Below, in pieces: positions 15,712 to 24,622 of a stretch of DNA of 40,640 nucleotides. Made by a program: the position numbers and the translations under genes. Position 1 is the stretch's first letter, and each line of letters starts with the position of its first letter. Source of the stretch: Streptococcaceae bacterium (GTDB taxonomy: Bacteria; Bacillota; Bacilli; Lactobacillales; Streptococcaceae); contig JAIRWF010000009.1 in NCBI GenBank assembly GCA_031253335.1, positions 1 to 40,640 on the forward strand, in the 5' to 3' direction. The notes beneath the pieces are model-generated. The model worked only from the letters and a program-made list of their open reading frames with translations, did not search any database and was not told the origin of the DNA.

Positions 15712-18700
15712 ATGACACCTAAAAAGTTAAAACAACTCAAATTACGATTAAATCCTGAAAAGAAATTGCGTTTTCGGCGTTACAAAAAAGGAAAACGTTG
15801 GATGTACTCCACGATTGCAACCGTTGGAAGTTTTCTAGGGGCAGTTTCTTTCACAACGGATGCGAAAGCAGATAATCTTGAGCCTACGCTAAAAACAGTA
15901 CTGACAGCTGCTTCAGGTTTGTCAACTGAAGAAGATGAAGACGACTCAGATGATTTAGGGGCGAAAAGTATGGAGACACCTGAGACAGCAGTTGAAGCTT
16001 CAGCGTTAGTAAACGAAGATCCGCGAGAAGCAGTTGAGATTGAAGCAGCAATTCCAACGAATGAAGCGATTCATTTTTCTGCAGTTTATCTCACGCAGAC
16101 TGCGGGTTCGATTGATGTAGCAACAGATCCAGATGGTTCTCGCGGAACATTTAATCAGACAGTTGAAAATAATACGCTAGCCCAGACACCAACATCTATC
16201 ACGGTGCCTATAACGGACACTGTTGCAAACGATGTAGTGTACAAAGCACAAGCGATTGCAAACAATACCTATGCGGCAGTAGCGACCTGGGCAGACTTTA
16301 TGAATGCCTATAACAATAATGCGATTAGCTATATTGATTTGATTGGAAATGTGTCTGCAGGCTCAACCGTGTATTCAACAGCAAACGCAAGTAATAATCC
16401 TTTGACGCCACGCACAGCGAGTCTAATCATTCAAGGTAATAACAATATTTTAGATTTGGGTATAAATGTCTCTCTCTTTGTGGGAACAGCTCCCGCAGGA
16501 AGCCAGCTGACTTTGAACAATGTTCGTTTGATGCAAGAACATACACAGGGGTCAAGCTCATCAGGATCTTTACGCTCAGTTATTCAGACGCCGTATCTTC
16601 AAGCACAGCAAAATAATGGTCTCTGGATTTTTAATCTCAATAATGTGACTTATGCAGGGACGGCCTCGGCGACAACAAATGGTCAATATGGTAATCCGCC
16701 TGCGAGACTTGTGGATATGGAGGACGCTTTGGTTAATCTCTCTGGTAATATCACATGGTTCTCAGATCAAGAGCTCTTTACCCTTGGGGCTTTACACATT
16801 GCAAATGGAACGACGATTAACTATACGCAGTCACTCGGATCAGATGGAGATTCTGCGATTTATTTCATGGCTTGGGATCATAAAAATAGTCCGACAGATA
16901 CGGGAGCTGCCCATGATATTCGAATTGGGGATAATACCACAATGACTTTTAATGGACGTGTCCAGGGGACGATGGACCGCTCTGTTTTCTATCAGGATTG
17001 GTTATCTATGACAGTGGGCGATAATGTGACTTGGACGCAAACGGCTTTTACCCAGTTATTTAATTCGGCATCAGATAAAAGCCTTTATGGTGGGAACAAC
17101 GGAAATTTCGATACAACAAATGCCCTTTACCAAAGCAATGGTTATGGCAATCTAAACAGTAAACAAGTTGTGTTTGGGCAAAATCTGACCATGAACATCC
17201 CGTCTGTTTCTAGTTCTACAATTAATATTGCAAGTCCTTGGAATGTAACGTTTAATGCAGGCACCACTCTAAATATCAAGCAAACAAGTAACAACCCTGC
17301 TTTTAACCTCTCTAATGGTGCACAGCTTACGTTCATTTCGCCAAAGGCTCTTTCTGTGAGCATTAACAATGGGGCAGCAGGGAATAACTTTTATAATGTC
17401 TCAGGGGCAGGGACAGCCTTTAAACTCAACAACTCAAGCATTACTTACTGGAATACGGCAAATAGCAACCCTGCGACTAGTAGCATGACTTTCCAACAAC
17501 TCGCCATTACAAGTAGTGGCTTAAGCATTAAAGATGCTGCGGGAAACGACCTCAATAGTGGTCTTTCAAATGCGCAGCGACTTGGTGTGAATACAAGCTC
17601 TTTTCAAACTACAGCGAATCCACCTGGAATAATTACCTTAGAATATGTGGATATTAATGGTGTTGTGATAAAAACGGTTCAGATACCACTCAGTCTTGCA
17701 AACAATAACTTTATTGGTCAGACCATCAATCTTCTATCACAAGAGTATGCTCTCTCTGAAATACCTGAGAACTATATGTGGGCGATTGGAACTCAGGTAT
17801 TAGCTGCTGCGGCAGCAAATGCGCAAAGCATGGGAGATCCTACTTCAATCCTAGATAATGGAGATAGTTATGGGCAGGCCAACTATGCGATCGTTCCGCC
17901 AATGGGACAAAACTATACTTATCTTATCTATCTTTACGGATTGCCTAATCCGGGTGTCCATTATCAGTATTTGGATGTCTTAACAGGGAATGTTGTCCCA
18001 ACTGGCTCACTCCAAACAGGAAAAGAAGCTTCTGGGACAAGCCTATCTCCTGCAAATTATGGGAATACGATTGACTGGACGAATAGTTACTACTCATCAA
18101 CAAATGTACCGAAGGGTTACGTCTTAGCGTCAGGTGAGTTGCTAGGAGACAATCAACAACCTAATGCACTGACAGTAGGAGATGGGACTATGCTAGCGAC
18201 TTTTTATGTGTATAGTCCTGAAGAAAGTGCAGCATTTTCTGAAGAAGCTTCTGAGGCAGCCTCTGAGGAGCTTTCGGACTCAGAATCTCTTGAGGTGTCT
18301 GAACATCTTTCAGAAAGTGAGTCAGAAGATCTTTCAGATTCCTTATCAGAGAGTGAATCTGACTCTGAAAGTAGTTCTGGGTCGGCCTCAGAAGCGCAAT
18401 CCAACGTGATAAGTGAGTCGAGCTCAGAATCAACAAGCGACTCACTTTCTAACTCACTCTTTGAAAGTGAGCAACACTCTGCACAGGAATCTAATTCCGA
18501 AAGCAGCTCTGAATCTATGAGTGAATCGCTTTCTGAATCATTGAGTGAAGTGGAATCTGAAAATGGATCACTTTCGGATTCGGAAAGTCTTTCCCAAATG
18601 ATGAGTGATTCACTCTTAGTAAGTAGTTCAGAATCAGACAGTCTCTCACTCTCGGATGAAGAAAGCGGCTCTATCTCAGAATCTATTTCCACATCGCATT

Positions 18701-20091
18701 TTGAAAGTCTCTCAGATTCTCTTTCAGAATCGCGAGCAGAATCTCAAAATGTTTCCGACTTAATCTCTGAAAGCGAGTTGGCTTCAGAGTCCCTGAGCCA
18801 GTCAGAAGTGCTAAGTACATCGCATTCAGAAAGTCTCTTAGAGTCTGCAAGTGAATCGCTCATGGAATCGGAAAGTCTCTCAAGCAGTGAGTCAGGATTA
18901 CAATCTGAAAGTACATCAGTTTCTGATTCAGAGTCTGCATCATTATCGGAATCGCTAAGTGAACTTGAACAACTCTCAGAAAGTGGCTCGGCAAGCGAAT
19001 CAGAAAGTCATTCAGTATCTGAGTATCATTCTCTATCGGATTCGCTCTCAGAGGAAGCTTCAATGAATGACTCTAACTCTTTGTTAGACTCTATCTTAAC
19101 CTCTGAAAGCTTATCTGCTTCAGAAAGTAGTTTGGAGTCTCATGAACAATCTGATTTGGCGTCTGAGTCTAGCTCTTTATCAGAATCACTTAGTCAATCC
19201 ATAGAAGCCTCTTTGAGTGTATCGTCTAGTCTCTCGCTCTCGGAAAGCGCTTCAGAGTCATACTCTGAGGCAGAAAGTGGGTTGCTATCTGCCTCGGAAT
19301 CTATGCATGAGTCAGCTTCTGAATCACTTTCAGAATCAACAAGTTTATCAGAATTTAACTCACAACAGGAATCAAACTCGGAGTCTTCATCAGAATCGTT
19401 AAGTGAGTCGAGTTCTGAATCGGTTTCTAATCTGGAAAGTCTTTCAGTGAGCGAGTCTGACTTTGAGTCGGCTTTGCAGTCAACCTATGATTCGGAGTTG
19501 ATCTCAGAAAGTGAATCAACTTCTGAATCAGTTAGTTTATCAGAGTTTCATTCGCAAGAGGAATCGAGTTCGGAATCAAGAAGTGAGTCAATGTTGAATT
19601 CATTGAGCTTGGTAGAGTCGGCATCGGTATCCGAATCCGAATCTATTAGTTTATCTCTTATGGAAAAAGAAAGTAACAGGGACTCTGAATCCTTGAGTGA
19701 GTCGGGTGAGATAAGTGAATCAGAATCTCTGAGTCTGTCTAACTCAAACGACAATCCACCATCTGAGATGGTGGTTCAATCGGAAAGTGGATCTCATTCA
19801 GAAGGGATGGATTTACCAAGTTCTGAGATGAATAGCTCATCTGAAAAGATGACTGATGGGTTGATTGCGTCAGAAGCGATGGACAGCTCAGCTCTTACGA
19901 CTGAGTCCTATCTTGCAGTGCCTCATCAAGGAACGTCCGGTATGAATAGTCTTCTCCCGCTTACGGAAGATTCTGAGGAGGTTTTACCGATTTGGGGAAG
20001 TATTCCACTCATTGGCGCTTTCTTGCTCTTTCTTCGGCGACGTCGGAAAAAAGAAGAGAAAACGCTTGAAAATGAAAAGGAAGAGGAGTAA
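15712..20091 (+). CDS. Serine-rich repeat surface adhesin with KxYKxGKxW signal
   Basis: The 1459-residue surface protein has a long basic N terminus with the KxYKxGKxW-type signal (RRYKKGKRW, residues 22-30), a class usually exported by the accessory Sec system and glycosylated. Residues about 60-650 form a beta-rich adhesin region with Asn/Thr-rich repeats (for example TLNNVRLMQE). Residues about 650-840 contain MucBP-like segments (EYVDINGVVIKTV; HYQYLDVLTGNVV). Residues about 843-1350 are SES/SLSES repeats. The C terminus has LPLTE at 1415-1419, a membrane segment and an RRRRKKEEK tail. LPLTE replaces the expected LPxTG. AAAGGA precedes the ATG. No secA2/secY2 or glycosyltransferase genes are in the window. 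Confidence 0.9.
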   Translation: MTPKKLKQLKLRLNPEKKLRFRRYKKGKRWMYSTIATVGSFLGAVSFTTDAKADNLEPTLKTVLTAASGLSTEEDEDDSDDLGAKSMETPETAVEASALVNEDPREAVEIEAAIPTNEAIHFSAVYLTQTAGSIDVATDPDGSRGTFNQTVENNTLAQTPTSITVPITDTVANDVVYKAQAIANNTYAAVATWADFMNAYNNNAISYIDLIGNVSAGSTVYSTANASNNPLTPRTASLIIQGNNNILDLGINVSLFVGTAPAGSQLTLNNVRLMQEHTQGSSSSGSLRSVIQTPYLQAQQNNGLWIFNLNNVTYAGTASATTNGQYGNPPARLVDMEDALVNLSGNITWFSDQELFTLGALHIANGTTINYTQSLGSDGDSAIYFMAWDHKNSPTDTGAAHDIRIGDNTTMTFNGRVQGTMDRSVFYQDWLSMTVGDNVTWTQTAFTQLFNSASDKSLYGGNNGNFDTTNALYQSNGYGNLNSKQVVFGQNLTMNIPSVSSSTINIASPWNVTFNAGTTLNIKQTSNNPAFNLSNGAQLTFISPKALSVSINNGAAGNNFYNVSGAGTAFKLNNSSITYWNTANSNPATSSMTFQQLAITSSGLSIKDAAGNDLNSGLSNAQRLGVNTSSFQTTANPPGIITLEYVDINGVVIKTVQIPLSLANNNFIGQTINLLSQEYALSEIPENYMWAIGTQVLAAAAANAQSMGDPTSILDNGDSYGQANYAIVPPMGQNYTYLIYLYGLPNPGVHYQYLDVLTGNVVPTGSLQTGKEASGTSLSPANYGNTIDWTNSYYSSTNVPKGYVLASGELLGDNQQPNALTVGDGTMLATFYVYSPEESAAFSEEASEAASEELSDSESLEVSEHLSESESEDLSDSLSESESDSESSSGSASEAQSNVISESSSESTSDSLSNSLFESEQHSAQESNSESSSESMSESLSESLSEVESENGSLSDSESLSQMMSDSLLVSSSESDSLSLSDEESGSISESISTSHFESLSDSLSESRAESQNVSDLISESELASESLSQSEVLSTSHSESLLESASESLMESESLSSSESGLQSESTSVSDSESASLSESLSELEQLSESGSASESESHSVSEYHSLSDSLSEEASMNDSNSLLDSILTSESLSASESSLESHEQSDLASESSSLSESLSQSIEASLSVSSSLSLSESASESYSEAESGLLSASESMHESASESLSESTSLSEFNSQQESNSESSSESLSESSSESVSNLESLSVSESDFESALQSTYDSELISESESTSESVSLSEFHSQEESSSESRSESMLNSLSLVESASVSESESISLSLMEKESNRDSESLSESGEISESESLSLSNSNDNPPSEMVVQSESGSHSEGMDLPSSEMNSSSEKMTDGLIASEAMDSSALTTESYLAVPHQGTSGMNSLLPLTEDSEEVLPIWGSIPLIGAFLLFLRRRRKKEEKTLENEKEEE
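18238..19755 (+). repeat. Serine-rich (SES/SLSES) coding repeat tract
   Basis: About 1.5 kb of imperfect short repeats built from TCT/TCA/AGT, GAA/GAG and TTG/CTC codons encode SES, SLS and SESLSES units. The periodicity is irregular and synonymous codons vary, so the tract is less prone to slippage than a pure repeat. The complementary strand also reads as Ser/Glu/Asp/Leu-rich frames because TCAGA and TCTGA are near-complementary. Confidence 0.9.
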
Positions 20092-20096
20092 AGCCT

Positions 20097-20117
20097 AAAA
20101 CGCCAGTTGGCGTTTTT
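20097..20117 (+). terminator. Intrinsic terminator of the adhesin gene
   Basis: AAAACGCC-AGTT-GGCGTTTTT begins six bases after the stop codon. Its T-run is followed after nine bases by the extended -10 TGT-TATACT (20127-20132) of the next gene. Confidence 0.92.
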
Positions 20118-20138
20118 GCTTTGTGTTATACTTGAAGG

Positions 20139-20576
20139 ATGACAGATGAGGAATTAACGGCATGGGTCAGACGGGTATCATTGACCTACTTTGAACGCCC
20201 TTTTGAGCATGAGGCACACTGGAATTCGCGCTTACGGACAACGGGGGGGCGCTTTTTCCCGAAGGATAGGCATTTGGACTTTAATCCAAAGATGGCTGAC
20301 GATACGGTTGATTTCAAGAAGATTATTTTGCATGAGCTGTGTCATTATCATCTGTATCAAGAGGGACGGGGTTATAGGCATGCGGATCAGGATTTTAAGC
20401 AACTTCTTGCACAGGTGGGAGGGTCGCGCTATGCACCAGCTGTTGAAACGCGACATCTTAATCATCTGTATCGTTGCGCGTCGTGTGCACAGGAATATCC
20501 TCGGGTACGTGCGATTAATCTTCGGAAAATGCGCTGTGGGCGCTGCGGGGGACGCTTGAAGGAAATTATGTTATAA
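20139..20576 (+). CDS. SprT-like zinc metalloprotease-fold protein
   Basis: The 145-residue protein has an HExxH-type motif HELCHYH (residues about 66-72) followed by GYRHADQDFK, with a C-terminal zinc ribbon CASC...CGRCGG. This is the bacterial SprT-like family of unknown physiological substrate. An extended -10 at 20127-20132 puts +1 exactly on the A of the ATG (20139). GAAGG lies one base from the ATG, too close to act as a Shine-Dalgarno and mostly upstream of the predicted transcript start. It leads a run with add and the 21617 gene. Confidence 0.9.
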   Translation: MTDEELTAWVRRVSLTYFERPFEHEAHWNSRLRTTGGRFFPKDRHLDFNPKMADDTVDFKKIILHELCHYHLYQEGRGYRHADQDFKQLLAQVGGSRYAPAVETRHLNHLYRCASCAQEYPRVRAINLRKMRCGRCGGRLKEIML

Positions 20577-20584
20577 TCGAAACT

Positions 20585-21607
20585 ATGAAAGCAACTGCAA
20601 GCCAAATTGCGCAATTGCCAAAGGTCGAGCTACATTGTCATCTGGATGGATCCTTGTCGATTGCTTGTATTCAACAGCTGGCCAATAATATGGGGGTCAG
20701 ACTTGGGACGGATGAAGAAGTGAGGAGAAAAGCTCAGGCTCCTGAAAAGACGCCTAATCTATTGACATATCTAAAGTGCTTTGATTTTGTGGTACCGCTA
20801 CTTCAAACAGCTCAGAACTTGAAGCTTGCGGCTTATGATGTGTGCAAACAGGCAGCAGAGGATAAGGTAAAGTACTTTGAGGTGCGGTTTGCGCCAGCGC
20901 AGCATTTAACTCTTGAACTAACACTTGAGACAGCCGTTGAAGCCGTGATTGAGGGTCTAATTCGTGCGGAGGCAGAGTTTGATGTGACGGCAAATCTTTT
21001 GGTGTGTGGCTTACGGCAATTTCCACAGGAGGAGCTTGCTCTATTGCCTGATTTATTTACGACGATTGCTGAGGATCACCTGGTAGGCTTTGACTTGGCA
21101 GGGGATGAGATGAACTATCCGCAGAAGAATTTTTATACCTTACTTAACAAGGTGCGAGATAAGGGTGTGGGGATTACGTTGCATGCGGGGGAGTGTCCGC
21201 ACTGTGAGGCGAATATCGTGGACTCGGTGGAGATGGGCGCAACGCGTATCGGGCATGGCGTGATGGCAAAGGATATTCCAGCTTATTGGGAGACGTTGAT
21301 TGCCAAAAAAATCGTATTGGAGATGGCGCCAACGTCTAATTTTCAGACGAATGCAATTGAGAAGTTGAGCGATTATCCGTTTAAACGGCTCTATGATGCA
21401 GGCGTGCATGTGACGCTCAATACGGATAATCGGACAGTGTCGAATACGACGTTGCAACAAGAGTATGAAAAAATTGCAGGCTGGTATGATTTTTCGGTAG
21501 CAGATTTTGCCAAAATCAATGATTATGCGATTGAAGGGGCTTTTGTGCCTGAGAGTTTCAAAGAGGTGCTCAAGGAGAACTTTGCTCGAGATTTTGCAGA
21601 GATTTAG
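20585..21607 (+). CDS. add: Adenosine deaminase
   Basis: Converts adenosine and deoxyadenosine to inosine forms in purine salvage. Motifs of the metal-dependent TIM-barrel family are present: the HxH metal ligands in VELHCHLDGSL (residues about 15-25), the HAGE catalytic segment, RIGHG and the C-terminal VTLNTDNRTVS with the metal aspartate. The 340-residue length fits. A TATAAT (20572-20577) overlaps the stop codon of the preceding gene and predicts +1 at 20584, one base before the ATG, so it can be made as a leaderless message besides any read-through from the SprT-like gene. No Shine-Dalgarno is visible. Confidence 0.95.
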   Translation: MKATASQIAQLPKVELHCHLDGSLSIACIQQLANNMGVRLGTDEEVRRKAQAPEKTPNLLTYLKCFDFVVPLLQTAQNLKLAAYDVCKQAAEDKVKYFEVRFAPAQHLTLELTLETAVEAVIEGLIRAEAEFDVTANLLVCGLRQFPQEELALLPDLFTTIAEDHLVGFDLAGDEMNYPQKNFYTLLNKVRDKGVGITLHAGECPHCEANIVDSVEMGATRIGHGVMAKDIPAYWETLIAKKIVLEMAPTSNFQTNAIEKLSDYPFKRLYDAGVHVTLNTDNRTVSNTTLQQEYEKIAGWYDFSVADFAKINDYAIEGAFVPESFKEVLKENFARDFAEI

Positions 21608-21616
21608 GAGAATAGG

Positions 21617-22087
21617 ATGGAAAATGCTAAGGCTGCAGAAGAGCTCAAGATGCGACTTGATGAAATGGCCTATGGAGAAGTAGCGGTGGTTGCACTTACA
21701 GAGCGTGGAAATTATGCTTTGGTTGATGACGAATCGTCTGTCAAATTTGACAGCAAGACAGGTGCTTCTAAAGCATTGATGGGAGGTCTGTCAGAACTTG
21801 CAGAAGGGCTTGTCAAATCTGATGAAGATCTGATCACTGTGCAGCGAGCGACTGATGGACATGCGCTGGTGGCCGAAGACTTTCGGTATTTTCTCTCAGA
21901 GCTGACAGGGAAGAACCATTTGATTTTTGTGCAATGTTTGGAGCTTGGAACGAGTGAAATTCGTGGATTTTTGCAAGCGCTTGTGGATTCTGGGAAATTG
22001 GCAGCGTCGAAAGTCTTTTTGCTGGACTTACCACAGATTGAGTACATGACTTTGCGGGATAAGATGCAAGGGATTATGAAGTTCTGA
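21617..22087 (+). CDS. Conserved-looking hypothetical protein
   Basis: The 156-residue cytoplasmic protein has no membrane segment or motif I recognise. It is acidic, alpha/beta in composition, and ends LRDKMQGIMKF. It follows add by nine bases with AGGAGA as ribosome binding site and is evidently co-transcribed. It contains one exact copy of the GTCAAATTTGAC palindrome, encoding SVKFDS (residues about 41-46), and a near copy encoding VKSD (about 66-69), which suggests the segment tolerates insertions. Confidence 0.7.
   Translation: MENAKAAEELKMRLDEMAYGEVAVVALTERGNYALVDDESSVKFDSKTGASKALMGGLSELAEGLVKSDEDLITVQRATDGHALVAEDFRYFLSELTGKNHLIFVQCLELGTSEIRGFLQALVDSGKLAASKVFLLDLPQIEYMTLRDKMQGIMKF
21738..21753. 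repeat. Iterated palindrome CTGTCAAATTTGACAG (intragenic)
   Basis: A perfect 16-bp palindrome inside the 21617 gene, read as Ser-Val-Lys-Phe-Asp-Ser. A near copy (GTCAAATCTGAT) lies at 21812-21823 in the same gene and another at 33839-33850 in the ABC ATPase gene. Confidence 0.85.
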
Positions 22088-22252
22088 TGCTCGGAGGAAG
22101 AAGCTGCAAGGATTTGTCCTCATGACGTGAAGCATTCTGGATGCGGAGGAAGAAAATAAGTACGAAAAAATGCCTTGGCGTTTTAGCGTCTTAGAGCGAA
22201 TGGACATGCTTTAGCTAGGCGAAAAAGCAGGGAGTTGCCGTGTGACTTGCCA
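22088..22252. other. Intergenic stretch with degenerate tandem repeat
   Basis: The motif CTGATGCTCGGAGGAAGAA near 22085-22103 recurs as CTGGATGCGGAGGAAGAA about 50 bases later, a degenerate tandem duplication that includes ribosome-binding-like GGAGGAAG. Further on, GCGAATGGACATGC resembles parts of the interspersed repeat. No gene is supported. Confidence 0.5.
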
Positions 22253-22312
22253 GCTTTGCTGGCTTAGCGAGCATGGACAGCGCAGCGCAAAGCGCGGAGA
22301 TAGAGGAAACCT
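22253..22312. repeat. 60-bp interspersed intergenic repeat, copy 2
   Basis: Fifty-seven of 60 bases match the copy at 125-184 in the same orientation; the three differences are two in the central GCGC(G/A)GC(A/G)C and one near the 3' end. It lies between the 21617 gene and the convergent sortase gene, just before their shared terminator. Confidence 0.8.
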
Positions 22313-22350
22313 AAAAATACTTCTTAGCTTTTGACTTTGTCTACACTCTG

Positions 22351-22370
22351 AAAGGCCTTAGGGCCTTTTT
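22351..22370. terminator. Bidirectional terminator between convergent genes
   Basis: AAAGGCC-TTAG-GGCCTTT is followed by TT on the plus strand. On the minus strand, nine bases beyond the sortase stop codon, it ends in a shorter U-tract. Confidence 0.8.
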
Positions 22371-22378
22371 CTGATGCT

Positions 22379-23122
22379 TTAATTTGCAGGGATGCCGACT
22401 TCGGGAAGCTGCGCGTTGGGGATTTGGTTCCAAGGACCAGAAAAGGCACTTTGAATGGCTTTAGTCGTTTGCGTGAAGGACGTTTTTGAGACGAGCGTGC
22501 CCCGCACAATGACGCGAATGGGTCCTTCAAGCGTGAGGCAATAAATGAGCGTAATGACAGGCTTTCCTTTCACAGGCTTTAAGACGGACAGATCTGTGTC
22601 CTGAACCTGCGTGATACTTGTGATTTTGTAGGTGAAGAGGTTTGTCTCATCAGTGGTATAGATGTCCATGCCAACAGTCGCCTTGGTAAGCGGAGAAAAA
22701 AGATAGCCTGCGGCGCCCGCGATGACGAATACATGATGGGAGGCGAGGCTGTAGTTTCCTTGCCCCATGGTCTCAGGATCAGAAACAGTCCCTGCGCCAA
22801 AGTTCATGAGGGTGTCAGTATCTCCCTTAAATATCGGGAGGTTGACACCTGTTTGTGGGATGCAAATTGCGCCTAGTACAGGATAGCGTTGCGAAGTGAG
22901 GCGTGTCCCCATCAGTTGCTTGAACGTAGGAAGGGTTGGCTCTGAAGAAGAACTTGTGCGATGCGTTTCTGGAACTTTAGGTCGTAGAATTTGCAACTTG
23001 AGATTTGGCATATGGAGTACGAAAAGTAGCCCTGCAATAATGACGAGAAGCCCAATGGTGAGGCCCGTTAAAAAGGAATGGTGCTTTTTGGGTCCCTTGC
23101 GGTGTGTGGATGGTTGTGTCAT
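22379..23122 (-). CDS. Class A-like sortase
   Basis: This 247-residue membrane-anchored transpeptidase has a basic N-terminal tail, one membrane segment (about residues 18-42) and a C-terminal sortase beta-barrel. The catalytic histidine is in NYSLASHHV (about residue 130), the cysteine in TLIYCLT and the arginine in GPIRVIVRG. The active-site box reads TLIYC rather than the usual TLxTC. Sortases attach LPxTG proteins to peptidoglycan; the only candidate substrate here is the adhesin at 15712, which ends in LPLTE. It starts seven bases after the mnmE stop, so it is probably co-transcribed with mnmE. Its ribosome binding site (AGGAAA) is distant and weak. Confidence 0.87.
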   Translation of the reverse strand: MTQPSTHRKGPKKHHSFLTGLTIGLLVIIAGLLFVLHMPNLKLQILRPKVPETHRTSSSSEPTLPTFKQLMGTRLTSQRYPVLGAICIPQTGVNLPIFKGDTDTLMNFGAGTVSDPETMGQGNYSLASHHVFVIAGAAGYLFSPLTKATVGMDIYTTDETNLFTYKITSITQVQDTDLSVLKPVKGKPVITLIYCLTLEGPIRVIVRGTLVSKTSFTQTTKAIQSAFSGPWNQIPNAQLPEVGIPAN

Positions 23123-23129
23123 GGTGTGT

Positions 23130-24488
23130 TTATTTTCCTAAGCAAAATTGGCTGAAAAGCTGTGTGATGAGGGCATCTGGCGCATTGTCGCCGACAATTT
23201 CTCCGAGTGCGCGCCAGCAAGCAGTAAGATCAACTTGGACGAGATCGACTGGAAGCCCAGCCTCAAGGCCCGCATTAACGGCTGTCAAATTTGACAGCGC
23301 TTCTTCAACAAGCGCAATCTGCCTGGCATTGCTGAGGATGGCACTGTCAGATTTGACGGCTAATTTTTCGTCGAAGAACAGCTCAGAAATCTTGTCAGAT
23401 AAGGCCTCAAGGCCCAAACTCTGCAAAGCTGAGATTTCCAGAGCACCATCAAGTTTGACCTGCTGCGCTAAATCGGTTTTATTGAGCAAAATAATACGTG
23501 TCAAATTTGACGAAAGCTCTAAAAGCGCCTTATCTTCATCTGTTAAATTTGACGAGGCATCCAAAACGAGCAGCACGAGGTCTGCTTCGTCAATCACTTT
23601 CTTGCTCCGCGCGACGCCAATCGCCTCGACGACATCGTCTGTTTCGCGAATCCCTGCTGTATCCATCAGTTCAAGCGGCACGCCCCCCAGATTGACGAAT
23701 TCACTAATCGTATCGCGCGTCGTCCCCGCAACATCTGTGACAATCGCTTTTTCCTCGTGCAACAAGGCATTGAGTAAACTAGATTTCCCCACATTCGGCC
23801 GCCCAATAATCGCAGTTTTAAGGCCTTCACGCAGTATTTTCCCACGTTTTGCAGTGGCTAGTAAATTTTCAAGCAAAGCCTGAAACTGCGCTGTCTTTTC
23901 GCGCAAGAGCTGAGACGTCACAATCTCCACGTCATCGTACTCTGGGTAATCAATATTGACTTCAACCTCGGCGAGTGTCTCAAGAATCTCCTGACGAATC
24001 TTCCCAATAAACCGACTTAAAGAACCGTCTAGCTGCTTTACAGCAACATTTGCCGCAGCATCTGTCTTTGCCCGAATCACATCCATAACTGACTCCGCCT
24101 GCGTCAGATCAATCCGGCCGTTTAAAAAAGCCCGCTTGGTAAATTCACCAGGCTCTGCGAGACGCGCACCACAGCGCAAGAACAGCTGCAAAACCTCTTG
24201 CGTCACTGCAATTCCGCCGTGTGTATTGATTTCAACCATATTTTCACGGGTAAAAGTCTTGGGCGCCCGAAAAACACTCACCATGACCTCGTCAAGGAGC
24301 TCCTCGTGAGCGACAATGTGCCCATACGTTATCGTGTGTGAACGGACTTCTCGCAAGTCCCGCCCCTTAAAGACTTTTGCAGCAACATCAATCGCATCGG
24401 TCCCCGAGAGCCGTACAATCGAAATTGCCCCCTCACCAATAGGGGTTGAAATAGCCGCAATTGTATCCATTTCGTGAGTCAGCGTCAT
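23130..24488 (-). CDS. mnmE: tRNA modification GTPase MnmE (TrmE)
   Basis: With MnmG, MnmE installs the carboxymethylaminomethyl group on U34 of certain tRNAs. The folate-binding N-terminal domain ([22 protein letters not shown]) is followed by the helical domain with an inserted G domain: G1 [10 protein letters not shown]3 DTAGI, G4 NKTD. The C-terminal box CLGK is intact. The start at 24488 is chosen because the -10 TATAAT (24501-24496) predicts +1 at 24489; a second ATG at 24473 also fits. The G-domain region carries several GTCAAATTTGAC palindromes read as SNLT, at positions where the family is variable. About 452 residues, normal length. Confidence 0.95.
   Translation of the reverse strand: MTLTHEMDTIAAISTPIGEGAISIVRLSGTDAIDVAAKVFKGRDLREVRSHTITYGHIVAHEELLDEVMVSVFRAPKTFTRENMVEINTHGGIAVTQEVLQLFLRCGARLAEPGEFTKRAFLNGRIDLTQAESVMDVIRAKTDAAANVAVKQLDGSLSRFIGKIRQEILETLAEVEVNIDYPEYDDVEIVTSQLLREKTAQFQALLENLLATAKRGKILREGLKTAIIGRPNVGKSSLLNALLHEEKAIVTDVAGTTRDTISEFVNLGGVPLELMDTAGIRETDDVVEAIGVARSKKVIDEADLVLLVLDASSNLTDEDKALLELSSNLTRIILLNKTDLAQQVKLDGALEISALQSLGLEALSDKISELFFDEKLAVKSDSAILSNARQIALVEEALSNLTAVNAGLEAGLPVDLVQVDLTACWRALGEIVGDNAPDALITQLFSQFCLGK
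23281..23553. repeat. Cluster of iterated palindromes inside mnmE
   Basis: Exact GTCAAATTTGAC lies at 23284-23295 (extended to an 18-bp perfect palindrome 23281-23298) and 23500-23511, with one-mismatch copies GTCAGATTTGAC (23346-23357) and GTTAAATTTGAC (23542-23553). On the mnmE strand they encode SNLT three times and VKSD once. Confidence 0.85.
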
Positions 24489-24537
24489 GCTCTTCATTAT
24501 AACAAAAAAAGGCTTCCAGGGAAACCATGCGCCTATC

Positions 24538-24594
24538 TGTCAAAGGTATTTGACACCTTCATTCCTTGTCTTTTCTTCCAATTTCCCGTAAAAT
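24538..24594 (+). promoter_or_regulatory. lutABC promoter with upstream inverted repeat
   Basis: TGTCAAA-GGTA-TTTGACA (24538-24555) is a perfect inverted repeat centred about 23 bases upstream of a -35 TTGTCT (24567-24572), which is 16 bp from TAAAAT (24589-24594). It suits an activator site or a far-upstream operator. The half-sites equal those of the iterated palindrome but with a four-base spacer. Confidence 0.6.
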
Positions 24595-24622
24595 AAAACC
24601 TATAAATGAAAGGGTTTTCAAA

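Noticed and set aside
18204-18692. Long antisense ORF rich in Ser/Asp/Glu in the adhesin repeat
   Set aside because: It mirrors the SES repeats: the repeat words are nearly self-complementary, so the reverse strand also encodes SES-like text. No promoter or ribosome site supports it.
18238-19755. CRISPR-like repetitive tract
   Set aside because: The repeats are short, irregular, in frame and encode a serine-rich stalk; there is no constant repeat with unique spacers.
23104-23883. 259-codon plus-strand ORF over mnmE
   Set aside because: It is the antisense shadow of the MnmE G domain, whose motifs are all intact on the minus strand.
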